From Allocoleopsis sp036703385 (GTDB lineage: Bacteria; Cyanobacteriota; Cyanobacteriia; Cyanobacteriales; Coleofasciculaceae), in NCBI RefSeq assembly GCF_036703385.1, contig NZ_DATNPA010000321.1, positions 1 through 11,978 on the forward strand: a stretch of 11,978 nucleotides of DNA, written 5' to 3'. Under the pieces are notes generated by a model, which worked only from the letters and a program-made list of their open reading frames with translations, made no database searches and was not told where the DNA came from. Positions 6,917 to 11,978 of this stretch are shown piece after piece. Position numbers and translations under genes: made by a program. Position 1 is the stretch's first letter, and each line of letters starts with the position of its first letter.

Positions 6917-7124
6917 ATGCTTCTGACAATTACAACTACTCATTTACCAGCAACAGCCCTAGGCTACTTACGGCATAAACACCCGGAGCGGTTCCAGTCA
7001 TTTGCACGATTCTTTGGTAGAGCAAGCATTTGCTATGCAGAAGCCGGTGTTAGAGCTTGGCACAGCCGCCCTGCAGCTGGATATAGATGCACCAACGCAG
7101 ATGGAGGCATTTAGTCGTGATTAA
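6917..7124 (+). pseudogene. hen1: Relic of hen1, 3'-terminal RNA ribose 2'-O-methyltransferase (internal deletion plus frameshift)
   Basis: Frame 1 from ATG 6917 begins MLLTITTTHLPATALGYLRH, the near-invariant start of bacterial Hen1, and stays Hen1-like through FARFFGRASICYAEA to about 7045. The match then moves to the +1 frame, where 7047-7088 reads VLELGTAALQLDID, resembling the next Hen1 segment (CTAALLLDID). It then jumps to APTQMEAFSRD with TAA at 7122-7124, which resembles the PTQMAVF ending I recall for Hen1 C-termini. Intact bacterial Hen1 is about 460 residues, so nearly 400 codons, including the whole methyltransferase domain, are gone. Hen1 methylates the 2'-OH of a cleaved RNA end before Pnkp seals it; that activity is impossible here. 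In frame 1 a 65-codon open frame remains (stop TAG 7112-7114) and could be translated as a leader of the next gene. Confidence 0.85.
7103..7107 (+). promoter_or_regulatory. Ribosome binding site that decides the RlaP-1 start
   Basis: GGAGG at 7103-7107 lies 9 bases before GTG at 7117. It falls inside the last codons of the hen1 relic and favours GTG 7117 over the upstream in-frame ATG at 7087. Confidence 0.75.
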
Positions 7125-8124
7125 CCAGCCGTTTGTCACCAGTGACCACGCTTGTGCATCTAGAAGTTTCCTCCAGCAGTCAGCGTCGGTCAATCCACAC
7201 TTGATTGTGCCTGCGGGAACGCAGGTTGTAACCCGTGTCGAAATTCAAAATTCGGCTGGCGAAATCTTGTGTATGCGAGGAGCTGTAGCAGTAGTGATAA
7301 AATCGCCAACTGATAACTCCCACGCTTACCAACTGTGTTTTCTCAACGGAGTGGAATCGACTCTCCATCGACATGAATTCAGTATCCGTAAACAATTTCA
7401 AGAGGATGGGTTACAGCAGGCAGGAGCGCAACTAACTGAATTCAACCTTTACGACTATGTGATTTACCGTTGTATCGTCGGTTCTAGGGCTTACGCTCTA
7501 GATCATGCCAATTCTGACATCGACCGACGCGGCATTTACTTGCCACCAGCTCAAATGCACTGGTCGCTCTACGGCATACCAGAGCAGCTAGACAACAAAG
7601 ATACCGAAGAGTGCTATTGGGAAATTCAAAAGTTCTTGATTTTAGCACTAAAAGCAAACCCCAATGTCTTGGAGTGCTTGTACACACCGTTAATAGAAGC
7701 GGTGACACCTCTGGCAGAGGAATTGCTGGCAATACGTTCTATTTTTCTATCTCAGCTAGTCTATCAAACGTACAACGGATACGTAATGTCTCAGTTCAAG
7801 AAATTGGAACAAGATCTCCGCAACCAGGGCACGATTAAATGGAAACATGCTATGCATCTAATCCGCCTTTTGTTGTCGGGAGTAAAAATTCTCAAAGAAG
7901 GCTTCGTTCCAGTTCGTATTGAGGACTATCGAGAGCAACTTTTAGCAATTCGTAATCAGCAGATGTCTTGGAAAGAGGTGGACAATTGGCGGTTGAGTTT
8001 GCATCAGGAATTTGATATGGCCTTTGCGAAAACTTCTTTACCGGAACGCCCTGATTATGAAAAGGCCAATGCTTTTCTGATTAAAGCGCGTAGAAGCATG
8101 GTTGATGATTTGAACCGTTCGTGA
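7117..8124 (+). CDS. RlaP-like (COG3541/YcgL-type) polymerase beta superfamily nucleotidyltransferase, copy 1
   Basis: Starting at GTG 7117 the product has 335 residues; an in-frame ATG at 7087 would add ten that look unlike coding sequence. The first ~90 residues form a small beta-rich domain (LIVPAGTQVVTRVEIQNSAG, then RGAVAVVIKSPTDNSHAY). The nucleotidyltransferase core follows: GSRAYAL (Gly122-Ser123) then SDIDRRG, with metal-binding Asp134 and Asp136. It continues through LALKANPNVLECLYTPLIE, a helical region, and LPERPDYEKANAFLIKARRS near the C-terminus. From knowledge, this family sits beside Hen1/Pnkp RNA-repair genes and is called RlaP; its exact reaction is not established to my knowledge. 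Its start lies 2 bases after the frame-1 stop of the hen1 relic and overlaps the frame-2 stop (GTGATTAA), so it was probably coupled to hen1. The gene is intact with all catalytic residues. Confidence 0.85.
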   Translation: MINQPFVTSDHACASRSFLQQSASVNPHLIVPAGTQVVTRVEIQNSAGEILCMRGAVAVVIKSPTDNSHAYQLCFLNGVESTLHRHEFSIRKQFQEDGLQQAGAQLTEFNLYDYVIYRCIVGSRAYALDHANSDIDRRGIYLPPAQMHWSLYGIPEQLDNKDTEECYWEIQKFLILALKANPNVLECLYTPLIEAVTPLAEELLAIRSIFLSQLVYQTYNGYVMSQFKKLEQDLRNQGTIKWKHAMHLIRLLLSGVKILKEGFVPVRIEDYREQLLAIRNQQMSWKEVDNWRLSLHQEFDMAFAKTSLPERPDYEKANAFLIKARRSMVDDLNRS

Positions 8125-8143
8125 CGCGACTGAAAAAATTTAA

Positions 8144-8191
8144 CCCTCTCACCCCCTTGGCTTGTAGAGAAGAGGGAGTAGGGCTTTTTTT
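8144..8191 (+). terminator. Possible weak terminator between the two nucleotidyltransferase genes
   Basis: CCCTCT at 8144-8149 can pair with AGAGGG at 8171-8176, and seven T follow at 8185-8191. The stem is short, the loop is long and eight bases separate the stem from the T-run, so termination would be inefficient. It may instead be a degraded copy of a C-rich intergenic repeat. Confidence 0.3.
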
Positions 8192-8239
8192 ACCAAAGCA
8201 GGGGGGAAATTTTATTTATCAACAGCATGATTAAGAGAC

Positions 8240-9001
8240 ATGGTTTTAGACCAAAAATTGCTCAAAGTAATCTCCACCCAGCCCTACCCGCTTTTGTTCG
8301 CAACAATTAGCGGAGCGCATTTATATGGCTTTCCATCGCCTGATTCAGACTATGACTTGCGCGGTGCCCACATCTTGCCAGTGCAAGAAGTCATCGGACT
8401 TAATCCTGGGCGCGAAACTGTTGAAGTCTCTGAAGTTCGGGAAGGGATGCAAATTGATTTAGTAACTCATGATGTTAAGAAATTTTTGACCCTGCTTCTC
8501 AAAAGGAATGGCTATGTTCTGGAACAGCTATATTCACCATTAATTGTTCATACAACACCGATGCATCAGGAATTAAAAGCGATCGCTAAACAGTGCATCA
8601 CCCGCCACCATAGCCATCATTACTTTGGCTTTGCGGAAAGTCAATGGAGGCTATTTGAGAAGGAATTACCTTACAAAGTAAAGCCGCTCCTTTATGTCTA
8701 CCGAGTGCTGTTAACAGGTATTCAGTTAATGCGAGCAGGTGTTGTGGAAGCCAATCTGGTACAGCTTAATGAAGTGTTCAAACTGTCCTATATTCCTGAT
8801 TTGATTGAGCAAAAAAAGTCAAAAGACGAAAAATCTATTTTGACAGATGCCGATGTGTCATTTCATCAGGGGGAATATCAACGGCTGCGTGGTGAATTGG
8901 AGTCAGCTTATCAAACTAGCGTTTTACCTGAAACACCTTCTGCCCAAGCCGGGTTAAATGACTTGTTGGTGCGGTTAAGAATGGCGTCTATTTTAATTTA
9001 A
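8240..9001 (+). CDS. RlaP-like (COG3541-type) polymerase beta superfamily nucleotidyltransferase, copy 2
   Basis: The 253-residue product shares the fold of copy 1 but lacks its N-terminal beta domain. The active-site region is ISGAHLYGFPSPDSDYDLRG, with metal-binding Asp37 and Asp39; Asp73 in QIDLVTHD is the likely third acid. LTLLLKRNGYVLEQLYSPLI (about 83-102) parallels LALKANPNVLECLYTPLI of copy 1. The usual GS dipeptide of the superfamily is Gly25-Ala26 here, with Ser24 just before it. The C-terminal half is helical and ends LLVRLRMASILI. The start is ATG 8240 with weak AAGAGA upstream. It follows copy 1 by 115 bases on the same strand. The two copies are clearly different sequences, so they are old paralogues or two subfamilies, not a recent duplication. 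The substrate is unknown. Confidence 0.83.
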   Translation: MVLDQKLLKVISTQPYPLLFATISGAHLYGFPSPDSDYDLRGAHILPVQEVIGLNPGRETVEVSEVREGMQIDLVTHDVKKFLTLLLKRNGYVLEQLYSPLIVHTTPMHQELKAIAKQCITRHHSHHYFGFAESQWRLFEKELPYKVKPLLYVYRVLLTGIQLMRAGVVEANLVQLNEVFKLSYIPDLIEQKKSKDEKSILTDADVSFHQGEYQRLRGELESAYQTSVLPETPSAQAGLNDLLVRLRMASILI

Positions 9002-9323
9002 ATAGATGCGTATGTAGGTACGAAACATTAGGTTTAGCACAACATGCAAATCTTTTAAGTTGTATTGTCACGGTCATACACGTCTTACATAAGAATGTTC
9101 CTCTAGGTCATAGAGCTTAGAAAATCTTAAGATTTCTCAGGATTTCAGCCACAAACTCTCGATTTTGTTGTCATACACCTGAAGAAGAATGCTGAGATTG
9201 CAGCAAAACTTAACACTACTCTCAGGGTACACTGACCTCTAGGGGTACCCCCTCTGATAGACTTTAAAACTGGAACAGCCTTCATAAACGTCGCAAAATC
9301 AAGCAGTTGGGAGAACGGGTGTC
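9002..9323. other. Non-coding region upstream of glpX
   Basis: No gene is visible in these 322 bases. They hold two perfect palindromes: AAATCTTAAGATTT at 9122-9135 and GGGGTACCCC at 9242-9251. The second lies about 75 bases before the glpX start and could be an operator. The region must carry the glpX promoter, but no convincing -35/-10 pair was found. No terminator with a T-run follows the copy 2 nucleotidyltransferase gene. Confidence 0.5.
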
Positions 9324-10361
9324 GTGGAAAACACATTAGGTTTAGAAATTATTGAAGTTGTCGAACAAGCCGCGATCGCATCTGCCAGATGGATGGGTAA
9401 AGGCGAGAAAAACACAGCCGACCAAGTGGCGGTCGAAGCCATGCGGGAGCGGATGAACAAAATTTACATGCGCGGTCGCATTGTCATTGGAGAAGGGGAG
9501 CGAGATGATGCTCCTATGCTCTACATTGGCGAAGAAGTCGGGATATGTACCCGCGAGGATGCCAAAGACTTCTGCAACCCAGACGAACTGGTTGAGATTG
9601 ACATTGCCGTTGACCCCTGCGAAGGTACCAACCTAGTTGCTTACGGGCAACCCGGTTCAATGGCTGTGCTGGCTATTTCTGAGAAAGGGGGTCTGTTTGC
9701 CGCGCCTGACTTTTACATGAAAAAGTTAGCAGCGCCACCACAGGCCGCAGGGCATGTCGATATTAACAAGTCAGCGACCGAAAACTTGAAAATTCTCTCC
9801 GAGTGCTTGAGTCGATCGATTGAGGAACTCGTGGTGGTGGTGATGAAGCGCGATCGCCATAACGAACTGATTAAGGAAATCCGCGAAGCGGGTGCCAGGG
9901 TGCGGCTGATTAGCGACGGGGATGTCTCCGCTGCCATCTCTTGTGCCTTTGGAGGTACCAATATTCATGCTTTGATGGGAATTGGTGCCGCACCAGAAGG
10001 CGTAATCTCAGCCGCTGCGATGCGCTGCTTGGGTGGACACTTCCAGGGTCAACTCGTCTATGACCCTGCTGTCGTCAAAACCGGTCTGATTGGCGAAAGC
10101 AAAGAGAGCAACCTGGAGCGGCTCAAATCAATGGGTATTAATGATCCCGATAAGGTCTACAACGCCGACGAACTCGCCTCTGGTCAAACCGTACTGTTTG
10201 CGGCTAGTGGAATTACCCCAGGCACGCTGATGGAAGGTGTCCGCTTCTTCCACGGTGGGGCACGCACCCAAAGCCTGGTCATTTCCAGCCAGTCACGGAC
10301 AGCGCGGTTTGTGGACACCATCCATCTGTGGGATGAGCCGAAGTACATCCAACTGAGGTAG
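9324..10361 (+). CDS. glpX: Class II fructose-1,6-bisphosphatase / sedoheptulose-1,7-bisphosphatase
   Basis: The 345-residue product is the GlpX-type phosphatase that cyanobacteria use for both the FBPase and SBPase steps of the Calvin cycle, in the cytosol. Metal- and phosphate-binding residues are visible: Asp33 in NTADQVA, Glu57 in IGEGERDDAPM, and Asp97-Pro-Cys-Glu100-Gly-Thr in VDPCEGTNL. GITPGTLMEGVRF near 294-306 is the conserved C-terminal block. Cys75 and Cys99 are present; as I recall, these form a redox-sensitive disulfide in the Synechocystis enzyme, which would allow light/thioredoxin control. The start is GTG 9324 with GGGAG about 10 bases upstream, and the length fits the family. 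The next gene on this strand is hemA, a neighbour pair common in cyanobacteria, although here the gap is unusually wide. Confidence 0.95.
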   Translation: MENTLGLEIIEVVEQAAIASARWMGKGEKNTADQVAVEAMRERMNKIYMRGRIVIGEGERDDAPMLYIGEEVGICTREDAKDFCNPDELVEIDIAVDPCEGTNLVAYGQPGSMAVLAISEKGGLFAAPDFYMKKLAAPPQAAGHVDINKSATENLKILSECLSRSIEELVVVVMKRDRHNELIKEIREAGARVRLISDGDVSAAISCAFGGTNIHALMGIGAAPEGVISAAAMRCLGGHFQGQLVYDPAVVKTGLIGESKESNLERLKSMGINDPDKVYNADELASGQTVLFAASGITPGTLMEGVRFFHGGARTQSLVISSQSRTARFVDTIHLWDEPKYIQLR

Positions 10362-10486
10362 GAGTAAGCTGTTGTGCATTTAATTGGGGAGTTAGGTTTC
10401 AGCCTTTTTCTTGTGGGATGGGTATCCTGATCACCCAAGCTATGCAATTTAAATGCCTATTAGCTGACTGGGTTACAACAAGTTAT

Positions 10487-10524
10487 GAAGGATGAAGTAT
10501 GAAAGAGTTCAAGCTTCATCCTTC
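10487..10524. repeat. Perfect 11-bp inverted repeat
   Basis: GAAGGATGAAG at 10487-10497 is the exact reverse complement of CTTCATCCTTC at 10514-10524, with a 16-base loop. No T-run follows directly. It may be part of the glpX 3' end or a small mobile palindrome, similar in style to the hairpin between psbD and psbC. Confidence 0.8.
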
Positions 10525-10530
10525 TATGTT

Positions 10531-10565
10531 CAGAGTTTAGTCTCTGGTTTAAATAAACCTTTTTT
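10531..10565 (+). terminator. Candidate glpX terminator
   Basis: Two small hairpins abut: CAGAG (10531-10535) with CTCTG (10542-10546), and GGTTT (10546-10550) with AAACC (10555-10559). Six T follow at 10560-10565. The stems are short and share one base, so this is a weak candidate, helped by its place downstream of glpX. Confidence 0.35.
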
Positions 10566-10609
10566 CCAACACTTCACACACTTTAAGTTCACAAATACTT
10601 CATGAACTC

Positions 10610-10659
10610 TTCCCGCCTAGAAACCCTATCCCAAGAGTGGGTCGGGAGGAAAGCGGGAA
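10610..10659. repeat. Nested inverted repeats, structured element
   Basis: TTCCCGC (10610-10616) pairs with GCGGGAA (10653-10659). Inside, CCC (10624-10626) can pair with GGG (10644-10646), and CCCA (10630-10633) with TGGG (10638-10641). Together they could fold a single interrupted stem. The function is unknown. Confidence 0.5.
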
Positions 10660-10805
10660 AGAATCTGAGTCCACCCTTTTAACAAAGGCACAAAACTATC
10701 AGCTATTGCTGCATAGGGAAACAGTTTCGGAACCCAACTGCAAGATATAGCAATCGCCAAGGCGATTAGGATAGAGCCACCTGCTGAAACCAAGACCCGT
10801 CAATC

Positions 10806-10826
10806 TTCTGCCTTCTGCCTTCTGCC
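10806..10826. repeat. Heptanucleotide tandem repeat (STRR-like), three units
   Basis: TTCTGCC is repeated three times without a gap and is followed by decayed C/T-rich sequence to about 10840. Short tandemly repeated heptanucleotides between genes are a known trait of filamentous cyanobacteria. The minus strand over it is open but encodes only low-complexity Arg/Lys/Glu. Confidence 0.85.
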
Positions 10827-11010
10827 CTCTTCCCTCTGTCTTTTGCTATACAAGCAATTGCCATGTATAGGGTTTGGGTTTCTAAGGGATATGGAACGAG
10901 AATGCATAGTCTGACTCGGAGATCCTTTTAGGGCTACAGTCAATTCGCAAGAGAGTTTCAGCCAAGAATTATGGCTAGGGACAAGTTTCATCCCCTTATG
11001 GGTGAGGCAG

Positions 11011-11039
11011 TTGACTCGATGGTTAGATAAGTCTAAATT
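11011..11039 (+). promoter_or_regulatory. Candidate sigma-70-type promoter of hemA
   Basis: TTGACT at 11011-11016 and TAAATT at 11034-11039 are separated by exactly 17 bases, with 5/6 and 4/6 matches to consensus. Transcription would start near 11046 and give a leader of about 90 bases that contains the doubled TTGACAAA. This is pattern matching only. Confidence 0.35.
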
Positions 11040-11074
11040 TTTGAGATTATACGGGTGGAACCCTCCCTCATATA

Positions 11075-11090
11075 TTGACAAATTGACAAA
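11075..11090 (+). repeat. Tandem TTGACAAA duplication upstream of hemA
   Basis: TTGACAAA occurs twice end to end, at 11075-11082 and 11083-11090, 45-60 bases before the hemA start. Each copy contains a perfect -35 hexamer, but no good -10 follows at 16-18 bases. It may therefore be a regulator site or chance. Confidence 0.5.
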
Positions 11091-11135
11091 CCTCGTTAAA
11101 TCTGGCCGCCAAGACGACAAATAGTTGGAGAGCAC

Positions 11136-11978
11136 ATGAATATCGCAGTCGTAGGTCTAAGCCACAAAACAGCGCCGGTTGAAGTTCGGGAAAAACTGAG
11201 CATTCAAGAAGCGAAAGTGGAAAGCGTGACGCAACAGCTGTGTAGTTACCCACACATTGAAGAAGTTGCCATCCTGAGTACTTGCAATCGCCTGGAGATT
11301 TATATTGTTGCCACAGAAACTGGACAGGGCGTTCAAGAATTGAGCCAGTTTCTTTCAGAATTAGGTCAAATTCCCCTGCACCAACTGCGACATCACCTGT
11401 TTATCTTGTTGCATCAAGATGCCGTTATGCATCTGATGCGGGTGGCAGCCGGTCTTGACAGCTTAGTGTTGGGAGAAGGGCAAATTTTAGCCCAGGTAAA
11501 AAATACTCATAAACTCGGTCAGCAGTATAAGGGAATCGGACGCCTGCTCAACCGACTCTTTAAACAGGCGATTACGGCAGGCAAGCGAGTCCGTACTGAA
11601 ACCAGCATTGGGACAGGTGCTGTTTCCATTAGTTCTGCGGCGGTAGAATTGGCTCAGATGAAAGTGCAGAACTTAGCCGCCTGCCGCGTGGCGATTATTG
11701 GTGCGGGTAAGATGTCCCGATTACTGGTGCAACATCTTTTGGCAAAAGGGGCGGCGACTATCTCGATTGTGAATCGCTCTCAGGGGCGATCGCAAGAATT
11801 AGCCAATCAGTTCCCAGAAGCCAAGCTAGAACTGTACCCGCTTTCAGAGATGATGAGAGCGATCGCATCCTCGGATTTGGTATTTACGAGTACCGCCTCC
11901 ACTGATCCATTACTAGATCGGGCGAAGCTGGAATCCACACTAGAGCCACATCAGCCATTGATGTTGTTTGATATTTCT
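11136..11978 (+). CDS. hemA: Glutamyl-tRNA reductase (N-terminal 281 residues, runs off the window)
   Basis: The frame is open from ATG 11136 to the last base, giving 281 codons of an enzyme usually about 420-430 residues long. HemA reduces the glutamate on tRNA-Glu to glutamate-1-semialdehyde with NADPH, the committed step to heme, chlorophyll and bilins. The start MNIAVVGLSHKTAPVEVREK is typical. Catalytic Cys50 lies in STCNRLEIY and His99 in MHLMRVAAGLDSLVLGEGQI. The NADPH-binding loop GAGKM is at 189-193, and VNRSQGRSQEL near 212-222 begins the next part of the nucleotide-binding domain. GGAG lies 5 bases before the start. It follows glpX on the same strand but 774 bases away, with its own candidate promoter. 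Its product also feeds bilin synthesis for phytochromes such as the kinase in this window. Confidence 0.97.
   Translation, partial: MNIAVVGLSHKTAPVEVREKLSIQEAKVESVTQQLCSYPHIEEVAILSTCNRLEIYIVATETGQGVQELSQFLSELGQIPLHQLRHHLFILLHQDAVMHLMRVAAGLDSLVLGEGQILAQVKNTHKLGQQYKGIGRLLNRLFKQAITAGKRVRTETSIGTGAVSISSAAVELAQMKVQNLAACRVAIIGAGKMSRLLVQHLLAKGAATISIVNRSQGRSQELANQFPEAKLELYPLSEMMRAIASSDLVFTSTASTDPLLDRAKLESTLEPHQPLMLFDIS

Larger units (their letters stand above)
10362..11135. other. Long non-coding, repeat-rich region between glpX and hemA
   Basis: These 774 bases contain no open frame with recognisable protein character on either strand. They hold in order: an 11-bp inverted repeat (10487-10524), a terminator-like tract (10531-10565), nested inverted repeats (10610-10659), a short palindrome AATCGCC-AA-GGCGATT (10752-10767), a heptanucleotide tandem repeat (10806-10826), a candidate promoter (11011-11039) and a doubled TTGACAAA (11075-11090). 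The first part probably ends the glpX transcript and the last 130 bases serve hemA. The middle could also encode a small RNA; nothing here proves it. Confidence 0.55.

Noticed and set aside
7087..7116. ATG at 7087 as the start of the copy 1 nucleotidyltransferase
   Set aside because: The ten extra residues (MHQRRWRHLV) come from hen1 relic sequence read in another frame. GTG 7117 has GGAGG nine bases upstream; ATG 7087 has no such site.
9011..9022. GTATGTAGGTAC as a possible NtcA site before glpX
   Set aside because: NtcA sites need GTA and TAC separated by eight bases; here there are six, and no -10 follows at the right distance.
9025..9345. 13-base direct repeat ACATTAGGTTTAG at 9025-9037 and 9333-9345
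   Set aside because: About one such match is expected by chance in 12 kb, and the second copy is inside the glpX coding sequence.
10800..11135. Minus-strand open frame of 111 codons between glpX and hemA
   Set aside because: Part of it is the heptanucleotide repeat read as Arg/Lys/Glu, and it shows no recognisable domain or ribosome binding site. It is treated as non-coding.
1..11978. tRNA, rRNA, CRISPR arrays, transposase genes
   Set aside because: No tRNA T-loop pattern, regularly spaced repeats or transposase-like proteins were seen on either strand.

Overview
The window is chromosomal DNA from an oxygenic cyanobacterium. It carries photosystem II genes (the psbD end and psbC), a bilin-type phytochrome kinase, the cyanobacterial bifunctional F/SBPase and hemA for tetrapyrrole synthesis. 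It also has seven copies of the cyanobacterial palindrome HIP1 (GCGATCGC) at 2474, 6336, 8579, 9372, 9850, 11786 and 11859. Heptanucleotide repeats and dispersed hairpin repeats fit a larger, probably filamentous genome, but the genus cannot be named from this sequence.

Layout. Positions 1-1690 hold the 3' end of psbD, a complete psbC and a strong intrinsic terminator; unusually, psbD and psbC do not overlap. Positions 1865-4873 hold a signalling cluster: a knotless (Cph2-like) phytochrome histidine kinase followed by two stand-alone receiver proteins. Positions 5024-6784 on the minus strand hold grxC, tadA and a PlsC-type acyltransferase. Positions 6917-9001 on the plus strand hold the most distinctive block: an internally deleted and frameshifted hen1 relic, then two intact, divergent RlaP/COG3541-type DNA polymerase beta superfamily nucleotidyltransferases. 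Positions 9324-11978 hold glpX (F/SBPase) and the first 281 codons of hemA, separated by a 774-base non-coding stretch rich in inverted and tandem repeats.

How the genes work together. psbD and psbC encode the D2 and CP43 subunits of photosystem II. The phytochrome kinase probably senses red/far-red or related light and may phosphorylate one or both receivers next to it. glpX and hemA supply Calvin-cycle flux and chlorophyll/heme/bilin precursors, and this adjacency is common in cyanobacteria. The hen1-rlaP block looks like the remains of a bacterial RNA-repair locus (Hen1 2'-O-methylation with Pnkp end-healing and ligation). The methyltransferase has collapsed and no pnkp is present here, yet both nucleotidyltransferase frames remain open. 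The hen1 relic keeps its beginning and apparently its last codons, which contain the ribosome binding site of the next gene. It may therefore survive as a translated leader.

The main candidates for something new are the orphan pair of RlaP-like nucleotidyltransferases behind the hen1 relic and the split psbD/psbC overlap with a hairpin in the gap. All functional statements rest on motif recognition from the sequence; no database search was run.
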